A stretch of 55,782 nt of DNA. Origin: Candidatus Poribacteria bacterium. Its GTDB lineage: Bacteria > Poribacteria > WGA-4E > GCA-2687025. The DNA is taken from assembly GCA_018644665.1 (NCBI GenBank), contig JABGQA010000098.1:1-55782 (forward strand), written 5' to 3'. Below are positions 43,895-54,755 of this stretch, piece by piece. Each line of letters starts with the position of its first letter. Within the stretch, counting starts at the first letter, position 1. The notes beneath the pieces are model-generated. The model was not told the DNA's origin. It was given only the letters and a program-made list of their open reading frames with translations, and searched no databases. Both the position numbers and the translations under genes were made by a program.

Positions 43895-45835
43895 ATGTTG
43901 AGCTATGGGAAGTTGGCTCGCAGCCCTGCCCGGCTTCCGGCGATCGGGGCCGCCCTGTGGCTCTGCGTAGCGTGCCTCGCAATCCACAACGCGGGAGCAC
44001 AGCGTGTGCCCTCGGACACCGTGGGAGATGTCGTCGCCCGGTATGAGAGGCTGGTCGTTGAGCATCCCCACGAGGCGGGCCATCAGCGCAACCTCGGCCT
44101 GGCGTATCTCGCGGTGGATGCCCTCAAGCGAGCTGAGGCGGCCTTCGAGCGCGCCGCGCAGTTGGACGTCGAAGACTTCCCGGCCGGGTTCTGGGTCGGT
44201 AGAACGCGCTATCTGATGGGGCAGTACGAGTCGGCGTTCCAAGCGTTCGAGGGGCTGATGAGTCTGTTCCCAGATCGCTATGAGACGCACGCGGATCTGG
44301 GTCTCACCTACCTGCGTATGCACCGCTACGAAGACGCGCAGCGCGAACTCGTCGCGGGACAGGGCCTCCTGAGGGCCGGCGCCCCGACCGATGCTGGCCT
44401 GTCACCTCCGGATATCCTCGACGGGTCCAACTCCCGGTGGCGGGACAGGGCGGCCCCGCTCGGGGGGCCAGAGATCGACTACTACCTGGCGCTCGTGGCG
44501 TTCGAGCAAGGGGACATGGCAGCGTGCGTCGGTCACTGCGACGAGTCTCTAGAGGGCTCACGGTCGGCGCGCGCGCTATACCGGCGCGGTCTTGCGTTGT
44601 CACGACTCGACAGACAGCAGGACGCCAAGCGTGACTTCGTAGCCGCGGCCGACGTGGACCCAACGCTCCATCGAGCGCACTACCAACTCGCTCTGGCGCA
44701 CTTCCGCGATGGCGAGCAGGCCGAGGGCGAGACGGCAATGGGGCAGTTCCAGCGGCTCCGACAAGCCGCTACGGCGCGCGAGGAACAGCGCAAAGCCCTC
44801 CGCCGAAACTCCGACAAGACATCGATACTCGTGGAACTCGGGAGGTTGGACCTCGCCGACGGCTCGTATGCCGAGGCAGCGCGCGAGTTTCAGAAGGCCG
44901 CATGGCACGACCCGTCGTCCGTATCCGCACACCTGGGTCTGTCGCACGCACAGGCGCTCCTCGGCCAATTCGAGGAGGCATTGCGCGCGCAGGGAGTTGC
45001 GGCAGCGTTGGCGCCCGACACGTATGAGGTGGACAGCGGTTTGGGCTGGGTCCGGCTGCAGCAGGCGAAGCAGTCGGGCGCGGAGGCCGACTACACGGCG
45101 GCACTGGATGTGTACCGCCGCCTCACCGAGCGCGAGAGCGACAGCGCAGACGCCTGGCTACACCGAGGACTGATCGCGCGCCGATTGGGTCTCCTGGAGG
45201 AGGCTCGGCGGGCGCTGGAGACGTGGGTCTCACTGCCGGGCACGGGCGACGCGTCGGCGGCGGCCCACATCCAGGCGCACCTGGCCGCGGCAGACGTCTG
45301 CCTACTTCTGGACGACCTGCCAGCGGCTGAGCGGCACTACAAGGCCGTGCTGCGTCGCGACCCGAAGGTAGTCGACGCCTACTTCAACATGGGCTTCATC
45401 GCTGTGCAGCTTGGCCGTCCGGCCCAAGCCGTTCAGTTCTACGAGGCCACGATCCAACTCGACCCCGGCATGTCGCAGGCGCACTACCTGCTAGGCCGGC
45501 TTTACGCTGACCAGAGCGACTTCCAACGCGGCACGGCCTCGCTCGTGCGCGCGACCGAGTTGGACCCCACGCTCGCCGGAGCCTACGAACGGCTCGCACA
45601 CCTGCACGCGGCAGCCGGCCAGGATCTAGAACGCGCCCGGGAATACGCGCTGAAGTCCGTTGGTCTCCAGCCGGTGTCAGCAGCCAGTCTCAACACCTTG
45701 TCGTGGATCCACTACCTCCTCGGTGACTACGCGCTCGCCGAGAAGGCGGTGCTGAAGGCGCTCCGGCTGGCCCCCGACAACGCGACGTATCGCCAGGGCC
45801 TGGGTGCGATCCAAGCCGCGAAGGAGTCGCCATGA
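43895..45835 (+). CDS. TPR-repeat exported protein
   Basis: The 646-residue protein begins with a hydrophobic export or anchor sequence (PAIGAALWLCVACLAIHNAG). About 14 tetratricopeptide-type repeats follow, for example HQRNLGLAYLAVDALKRAEA, AYFNMGFIAVQLGRPAQAVQ and AHYLLGRLYADQSDFQRGTA. TPR arrays bind partner proteins. The stop overlaps the start of the CRTAC1 gene (ATGA), so the two are cotranslated and probably work together. The ATG at 43895 follows GCAGGAA. Confidence 0.85.
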   Translation: MLSYGKLARSPARLPAIGAALWLCVACLAIHNAGAQRVPSDTVGDVVARYERLVVEHPHEAGHQRNLGLAYLAVDALKRAEAAFERAAQLDVEDFPAGFWVGRTRYLMGQYESAFQAFEGLMSLFPDRYETHADLGLTYLRMHRYEDAQRELVAGQGLLRAGAPTDAGLSPPDILDGSNSRWRDRAAPLGGPEIDYYLALVAFEQGDMAACVGHCDESLEGSRSARALYRRGLALSRLDRQQDAKRDFVAAADVDPTLHRAHYQLALAHFRDGEQAEGETAMGQFQRLRQAATAREEQRKALRRNSDKTSILVELGRLDLADGSYAEAAREFQKAAWHDPSSVSAHLGLSHAQALLGQFEEALRAQGVAAALAPDTYEVDSGLGWVRLQQAKQSGAEADYTAALDVYRRLTERESDSADAWLHRGLIARRLGLLEEARRALETWVSLPGTGDASAAAHIQAHLAAADVCLLLDDLPAAERHYKAVLRRDPKVVDAYFNMGFIAVQLGRPAQAVQFYEATIQLDPGMSQAHYLLGRLYADQSDFQRGTASLVRATELDPTLAGAYERLAHLHAAAGQDLERAREYALKSVGLQPVSAASLNTLSWIHYLLGDYALAEKAVLKALRLAPDNATYRQGLGAIQAAKESP

Positions 45836-47496
45836 AAGCCGTTGGCATCTGGGTAGGCGTCGCAGTGATCTTGGCCCTCCGTGCTGCACCCGCGGCCGCC
45901 ATCCTCTTGACGGACGTAACCGCGCAGTCGGGCATCGGATTCCGCCACGAAGACGGCAGAAGCGGAGCCAAATACTACGTCGAAACTCTCGGGTCGGGCG
46001 CGGCGTGGTTCGACTACGACCGCGATGGCGACATCGACCTGTATCTCGTGAACGGGGCCGACTTGCCCGGCAGCCAGGCTCCCGAGCCGGCGACGAACAC
46101 CCTGTATAGGAACGACGGCGGCGGGCGGTTCACCGACGTCACGGCGTACGCCGGCGTGGGGGACGTAGGATACGGCTTCAGCTGCGGCATAGGCGACTAC
46201 GACAACGACGGCTACCTCGACCTGTACGTCACGAATTACCGCGCGGACGTCCTCTATCACAACGACGGCGACGGCCGCTTCACCGACGTGACCGAGGCGG
46301 CGGGGGTAACGAACCTCGAGTGGGCCGCGGCCGCCGCGTTCGCTGACTACGATGCGGACGGTGACATCGACCTGTTCGTCGCCAACTACGTCCAGTGCGG
46401 CCTGGAGGACAATCCGGTCTGCGGGAGCGACGGCGTCCGACTTCACTGCTCGCCGGACGTGTTCCCGGGTTCGCAGAGCGTCCTGTACGCGAACAACGGC
46501 GACGGGACGTTCACCGACGTCACGCAAGCCGCAGGCCTCGACAACCCGAACGATAAGGCGATGGGCGTCGTGTGGTCCGACTACGACAACGACGGCGACA
46601 TCGACCTGTTTGTCGCCAACGACCGAGTCGCCGACCGCCTCTACCGCAACAACGGCGACAGCACGTTCACGGATGTGGCGCTCATGGTCGGCGTGGCGCT
46701 AAGCGAGAACGGCCTCGCGCTGAGCAGCATGGCTCCCGCGTTCGGCGACATCGACAACGACGGCTGGCAAGACCTGTCCATCACGAACTACCACGATGAA
46801 CCGAACATGCTGTGGATGAACGCGCAGGACGGGTTCTTCACCGACTTCACCTACCGCTCGGGGGTTGGGGGCGAGGGCCTGGATTACCTGTCGTGGGGTG
46901 GCGACTTCGCCGACTTGGACAACGATGGCGACCTGGACCTGTTCGTGACGAACGGCCACATGGACGAGAACGTAGCCGACGCGCGCCCAAGATTGAGCTA
47001 CGCGCAGCCCAACCAGGTATTCGCGAATGGGGGGTCCGGCGTATTCGACGACGCATCCGCGTCGGCCGGCGATGGACTACGGCTGCGCAAGGTAAGTCGC
47101 GGAGGGGCGTTCGGCGACTTCGATGACGACGGCAGAATGGACATCCTCATAGCCAACTGCGGGCAGGCGCCGGACCTCTTACGCAACGACACCCCCGGCG
47201 GCAACCACTGGCTGACGATTGAGACTGTCGGCACGACCAGCAATCGCGATGGCATTGGCGCCCGGGTGCGAGTGCTCGCCAACGGCGTCTGGCAGACGCG
47301 CGAGGTGAGAAGCGCCGCCAGCTACCCGTGCCACAGCGACATGCGTGTGCACTTCGGCCTAGGAGGAGCGAGCCACGCAGAGCGCCTAGAAGTTCGGTGG
47401 CCCACCGGCTTAACCGAAAGCCTGCCGAACGTCGTGGCCGACCGACTCCTGCGGGTCACGGAGGGCGACGTTGGGCGGCCCCACGACGGACACTGA
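45832..47496 (+). CDS. CRTAC1-type secreted protein: FG-GAP/VCBS repeats and ASPIC/UnbV domain
   Basis: The 554-residue protein has a signal peptide (VGIWVGVAVILALRAAPAAA) and seven repeats carrying calcium-loop patterns: YDRDGDIDLYL, YDNDGYLDLYV, YDADGDIDLFV, YDNDGDIDLFV, IDNDGWQDLSI, LDNDGDLDLFV and FDDDGRMDILI. These form a beta propeller like integrin alpha chains. An ASPIC/UnbV domain closes the protein (NHWLTIETVGTTSNRDGIG, VHFGLGGASHAERLEVRWP). It may bind surfaces or glycans. It overlaps the TPR gene by four bases. Confidence 0.9.
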   Translation: MKAVGIWVGVAVILALRAAPAAAILLTDVTAQSGIGFRHEDGRSGAKYYVETLGSGAAWFDYDRDGDIDLYLVNGADLPGSQAPEPATNTLYRNDGGGRFTDVTAYAGVGDVGYGFSCGIGDYDNDGYLDLYVTNYRADVLYHNDGDGRFTDVTEAAGVTNLEWAAAAAFADYDADGDIDLFVANYVQCGLEDNPVCGSDGVRLHCSPDVFPGSQSVLYANNGDGTFTDVTQAAGLDNPNDKAMGVVWSDYDNDGDIDLFVANDRVADRLYRNNGDSTFTDVALMVGVALSENGLALSSMAPAFGDIDNDGWQDLSITNYHDEPNMLWMNAQDGFFTDFTYRSGVGGEGLDYLSWGGDFADLDNDGDLDLFVTNGHMDENVADARPRLSYAQPNQVFANGGSGVFDDASASAGDGLRLRKVSRGGAFGDFDDDGRMDILIANCGQAPDLLRNDTPGGNHWLTIETVGTTSNRDGIGARVRVLANGVWQTREVRSAASYPCHSDMRVHFGLGGASHAERLEVRWPTGLTESLPNVVADRLLRVTEGDVGRPHDGH

Positions 47497-47678
47497 CGAC
47501 CGGTCGCCAACATCGGCCGCGCGGCTTCGCTCCCACGGCTTGCGTGGGCCCCGCGCGGGCCCTATTCTCCAGATGTCGGGGCACGCCGGGTTTGGGGCAC
47601 GGTACCCCGAATCAGCGCGCAGCCGCTCACGCCCAACTGGGCGTTGTGACCGTACGCACTCAACCCGGGAGATGTGAT

Positions 47679-48482
47679 ATGTCGAGAACGAAATACCGTG
47701 TGAGGCCGCTACTCGCATGCACGGCACTGCTGTTTGGGATCATGGCCGCGCAGAGCCATGCCATCAACCTGGACGACGCGTTCGTCGTATGGCTTCTGGA
47801 CGAGGGCTCAGGCGATGTGGCCGTCGACAGCAGCCCGATGGGCAATGATGGCGCCATCACCGGCGCGGACTGGGTCACCGGCAAGTTCGGCGGCGGACTA
47901 CAGCTCGATGGCAACGACACCGTCGTCAATGTCGCCGCCAGCGGCGTCGGCAACGAGGTCATCTCTCAGGTGCTCTGGGCGAAGTTCGACGACTTCGACG
48001 TCGAGCACATGTTTGGGTACATAGCTTCGCAAGACACCGCCAGCGCTCGTTACTTCTACTTCTCCACGTGGATCAACGGCGGGCCACCGCACGATGGCGT
48101 GCACATGGGCTCGACGAACGCCGGCGGCGCCTGGGGTCGCGCACTGGCGATTCCCAAGCAGTTCGACGAGGATGTGTGGCACCACATAGCCGGCGTCAAT
48201 GACGCGGTGGGCGGTGCGCAGCAAGTCTACGTCGACGGCACGCTGGTGCACGACGCGCCCTTTGAGGCCGGTGAGATCGTCGGCACGCCGGATGTGTTGT
48301 CCGTCGGTACGGTTCCCAACGAGGGGAAGGGCATACACGGCACCATCGACGAAGTCGCGTTCTTCAACATCGCCCTGACCGAGGGCGACGTTCAGGACCT
48401 CATGAACGAAGGCATGGCGGGCGCGGCGGCGGTACAGCCGCGCGGCAAGCTTCCACTCACGTGGTCGAGTCTGAAGAGATAA
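47679..48482 (+). CDS. Secreted LamG-domain protein with conserved C-terminal tail
   Basis: The 267-residue protein has a signal peptide (LLACTALLFGIMAAQSHA) and one LamG domain with FVVWLLDEGSGDVAVDSSPM, GGGLQLDGNDTVVNVA, WHHIAGVNDAVGGAQQVYVD and GTIDEVAFFNIALTEGDVQD. Its tail AAVQPRGKLPLTWSSLKR belongs to the same set as those at 1730, 2538 and 40827. A strong terminator follows 12 bp after the stop. It is 182 bp downstream of the CRTAC1 gene. Confidence 0.85.
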   Translation: MSRTKYRVRPLLACTALLFGIMAAQSHAINLDDAFVVWLLDEGSGDVAVDSSPMGNDGAITGADWVTGKFGGGLQLDGNDTVVNVAASGVGNEVISQVLWAKFDDFDVEHMFGYIASQDTASARYFYFSTWINGGPPHDGVHMGSTNAGGAWGRALAIPKQFDEDVWHHIAGVNDAVGGAQQVYVDGTLVHDAPFEAGEIVGTPDVLSVGTVPNEGKGIHGTIDEVAFFNIALTEGDVQDLMNEGMAGAAAVQPRGKLPLTWSSLKR

Positions 48483-48493
48483 CCGTCCGCAGG

Positions 48494-48528
48494 GAGGGCC
48501 CGTTCTGTTCGAGGAACGGGCCCTCTTT
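48494..48528 (+). terminator. Rho-independent terminator
   Basis: Perfect 12-base arms (48494-48505 and 48514-48525) pair around an 8-base loop, followed by TTT, 12 bp after the LamG stop. Confidence 0.85.
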
Positions 48529-49304
48529 GCGCTTCTCGCGCGGGCCGATGGCGTAGCGGGCGAGCAGGTAGCCAGCGGCGCCTACGGCTACAGGCTCCGC
48601 GCCGTCGACCACGGAGGGATTCGGAGAATAGCGGTACCGAACTAGCCACAGCGTATACCGACGCCGCCGTCCGACAGCCTTGAGATGTGCACGAAGATGC
48701 CGTGCCAAGACCTGCGCTCGTCCTGCTATGCCGCTCTCTGAGTGGGTTCCCAGTGTTCATCGCACTCCCCCGTCGAGCCACCGGGCGCGTAGCGCGGAGA
48801 CCGCCTCGGAGTTGTGACGACTCCAGTGCACTCCCTGCCGTTTCTTCTCGCCTTCCGCGACCGCCAGATCGCCAGCCTTCTCGACGAGTGACGGCGCCGC
48901 CATCTAGCCCGCATCGCGCGCGCGACCGTAGTCGATGACTCTCCGCCACCTGTTGTGGAATATCCCCGCAGGTCCGCCAGCGCGTCGCGCCCCCGCGCGG
49001 CGGTCGGGTTTCTCATCCGAGCTTGCGGCAGTACCTCGTCGCAAGGCTGTTCTGGCTTGTTGACAGCCGCCGCCTTTCGCCCCTCCCATGGGAGCTGCGC
49101 ATCTCCGTATGCCGATGGAGATTGGTTCGACCGTGCCGCCGCCCACGTATGCGACGGCAAGACCTGTCCCAATGCTGTCTACTGGACGCCCTGCCCGATC
49201 AGGCCGTATGAATAGACGTCTCGGCGAACATGCGCCCCGCCTGACGGCCGCTAGATCGCATCACCCACGCGCCCGTATCGGCAGGCAATGAGGACTCAGC
49301 CAGA
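48529..49304. other. Gene-poor stretch
   Basis: No gene I can defend lies in these 776 bp. Several open frames exist on both strands but lack starts with ribosome sites and match no family. The minus-strand frame at 48457-48708 has gene-like third bases but runs through the terminator. The region may hold decayed coding sequence. Confidence 0.35.
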
Positions 49305-50051
49305 ATGTCCGAAAAGATCGAAGGAACCATCGCACTAGTCACTGGAGCAAACCGAGGGATTGGACGGGCGATCACCGAGGCGTTGCTCCAACGCGGCGCG
49401 GCAAAGGTGTACGCCGGAGCACGGAATCCTCAATCGCTGACGGACCTGTCGGAACACCATGCAGATCGCGTTGTGCCGATTGAAATCGACGTCACCGACG
49501 CCGAGAAGGTGGTCTCAGCCGCAGAACAGGCCGGCGATGTTCGGCTTCTGATCAATAATGCCGGCGCGGCGTTTGGCGGCGGCCTGGCCGATGCCAACAT
49601 CGCTGAGACGGCGCAGCAAGAGATCGATGTCAACTACATCGGGCCGCTTCGCCTTATCCAGCAGTTCTCTGCAATTCTCGGCTCGAACGGCGGAGGAGCC
49701 ATCGTCAACGTCGTATCCGTCGCGGGCCTCACGAATTTCGCGTTCTTCCCTACGTACAGCGCCTCAAAGGCTGCCGCCCATTCTCTGACGCAGGGGTCGC
49801 GAGCTCTCCTGGCTGGGCAGGGCACGACCGTCCACGGCGTCTATCCCGGCCCTGTAGACACCGCCATGGCAGAGAGCGTAGACATGGACAAGGCCACGCC
49901 TGCGGATGTGGCGAGCGCGATCTTGGATGGCGTCGAGTCGGGGACTGAAGACATCTATCCGGACGCGTTTGCGGAGCAATTCGGTCAGCAGTTCAGCGAA
50001 TCCCCGAAGGCCTCGGAACAGCAGATGGCGGCAATGATCGCGTCCACGTGA
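49305..50051 (+). CDS. Short-chain dehydrogenase/reductase
   Basis: The 248-residue protein is a classical SDR: ALVTGANRGIGRAI (cofactor glycine motif), LLINNAGAAF, a serine in VNVVSVAGL, and the catalytic YSASK with Tyr and Lys. Product and substrate are unknown; cofactor specificity is not obvious. Its DNA is visibly less GC-rich than the surrounding genes, and it stands in a sparse segment beside an IS element, so recent acquisition is plausible. Confidence 0.85.
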   Translation: MSEKIEGTIALVTGANRGIGRAITEALLQRGAAKVYAGARNPQSLTDLSEHHADRVVPIEIDVTDAEKVVSAAEQAGDVRLLINNAGAAFGGGLADANIAETAQQEIDVNYIGPLRLIQQFSAILGSNGGGAIVNVVSVAGLTNFAFFPTYSASKAAAHSLTQGSRALLAGQGTTVHGVYPGPVDTAMAESVDMDKATPADVASAILDGVESGTEDIYPDAFAEQFGQQFSESPKASEQQMAAMIAST

Positions 50052-50127
50052 TCCGGTGCGGTTCCGACATGGGTAGACGCCTGGCCCGGCCTGCCAACGC
50101 TGTGTGCGGGGCAGGAAGGTGGGCTAG

Positions 50128-50493
50128 GCGTGCTCGCCCGACACCGTCACTCACGTTCAGAACCCCGTCGCGGTATTCCTGGACGACTTTCCCGACCGCA
50201 CAGATCACACCGCGCGGGCGCGCCTCAGCGTCGTAGTCGCCGAGGTTGCCGAACCGTTCGCCTCGTTCGGCCTGACTGTCCCGGCGGCGACAGTGACGAG
50301 TCGCCTGCTCGCAGACCGCGCTCATACGGGCACATGCAGCGGGGATCCGCGCGGGACCGTTCTGGACGTCTTCGAGCGCGGTGGAGGCTGGCCGATCGTC
50401 GCCACCGCGGATGTAGACATCGCGATGCACGAGTGGCATGAGGACTCCGAAGTCTTCCACGCAGGCGGGCCGGCCTCGCCGTCAGTCCCGTAG
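50128..50493 (+). pseudogene. Orphan coding fragment without start
   Basis: About 120 codons follow an in-frame TAG at 50125-50127 and have no convincing start. Codon use looks real and the translation has protein-like patterns (NPVAVFLDDFPDRTD, ARARLSVVVAEVAEPFASFG, TVLDVFERGGGWPIVATADV). I recognise no family. It is probably the 3' part of a gene broken near the IS110 element. Confidence 0.4.
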
Positions 50494-50684
50494 ACCGAGC
50501 CACCACCGCATGGGCGGCGCCAAAGCGCCACAGGCGCGGTCCTGTTCTTCCTCCTACTCGCGACCAGCATGCGCTTCGCGTTGGGATTCGGCTGCCCGGC
50601 CATAGAGCAGAATAGTGGGCGAGCGCAGGTTCTGACACGGCGGGTTCCCTTGTATGTACTTTGCGTCAGCCGTCACGGATGGTA

Positions 50685-51916
<1,232 letters not shown>

Positions 51917-52051
51917 CTTCCGAACACAGTTGCTTACTGGGCGTTGCCGGCGGGACGCCGTTTTGCTAATGCTGCTCCCACCAGGACAACGCCGAGCCCC
52001 GGCCGGGAGAGAGTAGACCGGCCGTGTCCCGCCTTTGGCGACGTGCGGGCC

Positions 52052-53020
52052 TCATTGCGAAGGATCAAGGAGGATCTTGACCGCCTCCTTGCGCCGCAGC
52101 TTGGAAAACGCCTCCTGCCACTCCGTTAAGGGCATTATCCCGGCGATGGTCGCGGACATATCCAGCTCCCCGGCGCGGATCCACTCAACGGCCTGCTCCA
52201 GAGCGGCGTGATTCCCACCCCATAGGCCGAGCAACCTCAGGCTGTGGCGAGCGACACGCCACATGTTCACATTCCAAGGCCCGCTTCCGATTCCCGTGAT
52301 TACGACACGACCTCGTTGGGCGACATGGTCGACGGCAGCCTCGATCGCGGGAGCTGCCCCGGACGCTTCGAACCAGACGGCGGGCGCGTTCTTCCCTTTG
52401 AGGGTCGCGAGGGCCTCTTCGCCGAACGGCGCCGCCTCATCGGCCCCCATATCCCGCGCCAGGGGAAGGCGCACCGCCTCATCGTCCGGGCCGCCAAGCA
52501 CCGTGATGTGAGACGCCCCGGCAATCCTGGCGATGTTGGTGATGAGGAGACCGATCTGTCCGGGGCCGGTCACAACGACCCGCTCTCCCGGCTTGAGTCG
52601 CGCGACGTCGCGCACGGCCTCCATCGGAGGGAGAACCGTCTCGAACTGGGTAGCTTCCTCCGGCGTTACCCCGTCCGGCGTCTTCCACAGGGAGGCCGCG
52701 GGCAACCGCATGTACTCCGCAAAGCCACCATCCGCGATCACGCCCGGAAACGGGTTGGGAGCACGGTAATAGGAGACCAGATCGCCGTCCCGGAACTGCG
52801 TGACGCCGGCGCCAACCTGGGCGACGACGCCTGTGTATTCATGACCCAGCACAACGGGAGGGCTGCAGTCGTGCAACCAGCTCTCCATGTGTAGATCGCT
52901 CCCACAGACACCGCAATACGTGACCTTCATCAGGACATCGTCGTCACCGATCTCCGGGATCGGCACGTCGCACAATTCGAGGTGTCCCGGCCCGGCGGCC
53001 GTCTTGACAAGCGCGTTCAT
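52052..53020 (-). CDS. Medium-chain alcohol dehydrogenase-like protein, no structural zinc lobe
   Basis: The 322-residue protein has catalytic-zinc residues in YCGVCGSDLHMES and VLGHEYTGVV and a cofactor motif VVVTGPGQIGLLITNIARIA. Where zinc dehydrogenases carry the four-cysteine lobe, it has SYYRAPNPFPGVIADGGFAE instead, so the structural zinc is absent. The ATG at 53020 begins with NALVKTAAGPGHLEL; an extension to 53110 is polar. Substrate unknown. Confidence 0.8.
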   Translation of the reverse strand: MNALVKTAAGPGHLELCDVPIPEIGDDDVLMKVTYCGVCGSDLHMESWLHDCSPPVVLGHEYTGVVAQVGAGVTQFRDGDLVSYYRAPNPFPGVIADGGFAEYMRLPAASLWKTPDGVTPEEATQFETVLPPMEAVRDVARLKPGERVVVTGPGQIGLLITNIARIAGASHITVLGGPDDEAVRLPLARDMGADEAAPFGEEALATLKGKNAPAVWFEASGAAPAIEAAVDHVAQRGRVVITGIGSGPWNVNMWRVARHSLRLLGLWGGNHAALEQAVEWIRAGELDMSATIAGIMPLTEWQEAFSKLRRKEAVKILLDPSQ

Positions 53021-53250
53021 GGAACAGCTCTCCCTACATGGCGCCGAGGTGAGGGCATCGACAGACACGGCGCTTCCACGTCGCTGCGATGGCCGATCTG
53101 GATTGGCCATGCGCCCCTACGCGGGCCGCCGGGAGCGCCGGACATACGTTAGCCAAGTGCTGTCTTGGGCGCCAAGGCCTTGCAGTGGCGGTGTAGACCC
53201 TTGCCTCGCGGGAATGGCGATGCGATAGGGTCGGGCGCGTGGAGCGGCGG

Positions 53251-54618
53251 CTACTCGGTGATGACGGCGAGCCAGCCGCGGTCGTCTGGAGCTTCGATGC
53301 TGAGCGCGCCTGCGCCGGCTACGCTCGACTCATCCGCCCATTCACCCGACGAGATGTCGAGCCACCGCAGCCTCACCGTCTCGGGGGCGTCTGCCAGGTC
53401 GACGGTGACGGAACCACCCCTGGTGAAGTAGAGGACGTACACCTCGCCGGCCTTCGCCGTCAGGTACGCCTCGTTTTCCTCGCGGCCACTCAGACGGGCG
53501 TTCGCCGGCTCCAGGTCCCAGAAACGCACGACTTCCTCGAGTTTGCGCGCGGCCCGGATCGACCCATGCGCGCGAGCCGACCTACCCAGCCCATGCGGTG
53601 GCCGGTGGAACCGGGCCGACGCCGCGCCTCCGATGACGTGGCGCCACCATCGCTCAGCGCCTTCTTGTGAGCCGTAGAACGGGCCACCGTCCGCGCCGTA
53701 CGTCTTCACGCTGTTCAGCGGCCACGGTCGACCGGCCACGTGCGTGCGCGCCCACTGGAAGTTGTCCCAGTGCTCCTGCCCGGTCTCCTGGTTGTTCTGC
53801 GACACGTCGGCGAAGTCGTACCGCTCCGGGTGGTCCAGCGTACGCCTGTGGGTGTCGCCTTTAATGTCCCACTCGTCCCACATCTCGGTTAGGCACACCT
53901 CGCGACCGGCTTCGGCGGCGCCCGCGCGGATGTATTCCGCCCAGTACGCCGACCAGGCCTCCTCGCCTGATGTCTCGTTGTCCATGCAGTACAGCACGTG
54001 TGCGTATCGCAGCGTGTGCGACAGCAGTTTATCCACGAACCTCTGCTGGTGGGCCAAGACCACGGCGTTATTCTGCTGCTCAGGCGTGGTAAAGAAGAAT
54101 GGCTGTTCGTTGTAATACGCTTCGCCCAGATACTCCGCGGCGAGTCCGGATTCCTCGTGAGTGTAGTTCACGTTGTTCGGCGGGTTGTACGGATTCCCGA
54201 CCCAGTTGTGCTGGGAATAGTCGAAGCGATCCCACACCTCGATCTGAACGATGATCTCCCGTTCCTCGGTCCACCGCAGTAGGTTCTCGAAATGCTGCCA
54301 GTAGGCGTCGTTCCACTTGTCCAGATCGTATCGGCCGTCAGGTAGCTGAACGACCCGCCAGCACTCATAGCCACGGTCCTTGCGGTCGCTCATGGTGTTT
54401 CGAATGTAGTTCGCGCCCACGGCGCGCATCTCGTCCAAGTGCTCCTCGAGGGCCGGCACGTGGAACAGGCTGTCCTTCTCGCTGCCGCCTAGCAGCATTA
54501 GGGTCTGCCCCTTGTACTGCCAATACCGCGGGTGCTCGTCCGACGGGCGGATACGTCCCTCGTCGGACGCCGTGGCAGCGCAAAGCAGACTGGCCAGACA
54601 GCAGGAAATGGTCAGCAT
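53251..54618 (-). CDS. Secreted glycoside-hydrolase-like protein
   Basis: The 455-residue protein has a signal peptide (MLTISCCLASLLCAATA). A barrel-like domain contains QTLMLLGGSEKDSLFHV, YIRNTMSDRKDRGYECWRV and EREIIVQIEVWDRFDYSQHNW. DNETSGEE and CLTEMWDEWDIKGD hold acidic residues that could be catalytic. A C-terminal beta sandwich (AYLTAKAGEVYVLYFTRGG) follows. It resembles DUF4038-type glycosidases; the sugar is unknown. It fits the polysaccharide-using theme of the region. Confidence 0.65.
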   Translation of the reverse strand: MLTISCCLASLLCAATASDEGRIRPSDEHPRYWQYKGQTLMLLGGSEKDSLFHVPALEEHLDEMRAVGANYIRNTMSDRKDRGYECWRVVQLPDGRYDLDKWNDAYWQHFENLLRWTEEREIIVQIEVWDRFDYSQHNWVGNPYNPPNNVNYTHEESGLAAEYLGEAYYNEQPFFFTTPEQQNNAVVLAHQQRFVDKLLSHTLRYAHVLYCMDNETSGEEAWSAYWAEYIRAGAAEAGREVCLTEMWDEWDIKGDTHRRTLDHPERYDFADVSQNNQETGQEHWDNFQWARTHVAGRPWPLNSVKTYGADGGPFYGSQEGAERWWRHVIGGAASARFHRPPHGLGRSARAHGSIRAARKLEEVVRFWDLEPANARLSGREENEAYLTAKAGEVYVLYFTRGGSVTVDLADAPETVRLRWLDISSGEWADESSVAGAGALSIEAPDDRGWLAVITE

Positions 54619-54755
54619 TCCAAAGTCTCCTCAAGCCGCGTAGGGTGACGCGCTCGCACACGATCCGGACGGCGTGGTCATATCATCCAGCCGTCGAGAG
54701 CGCAAAGAGTGTTGATCCCTTCGGCTATCTGGAGACGCGTAACACTCGTCAACGG

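Noticed and set aside
48457..48708. 83-codon minus-strand frame with gene-like third bases
   Set aside because: It runs through the terminator after the LamG gene and shows no motif or ribosome site.
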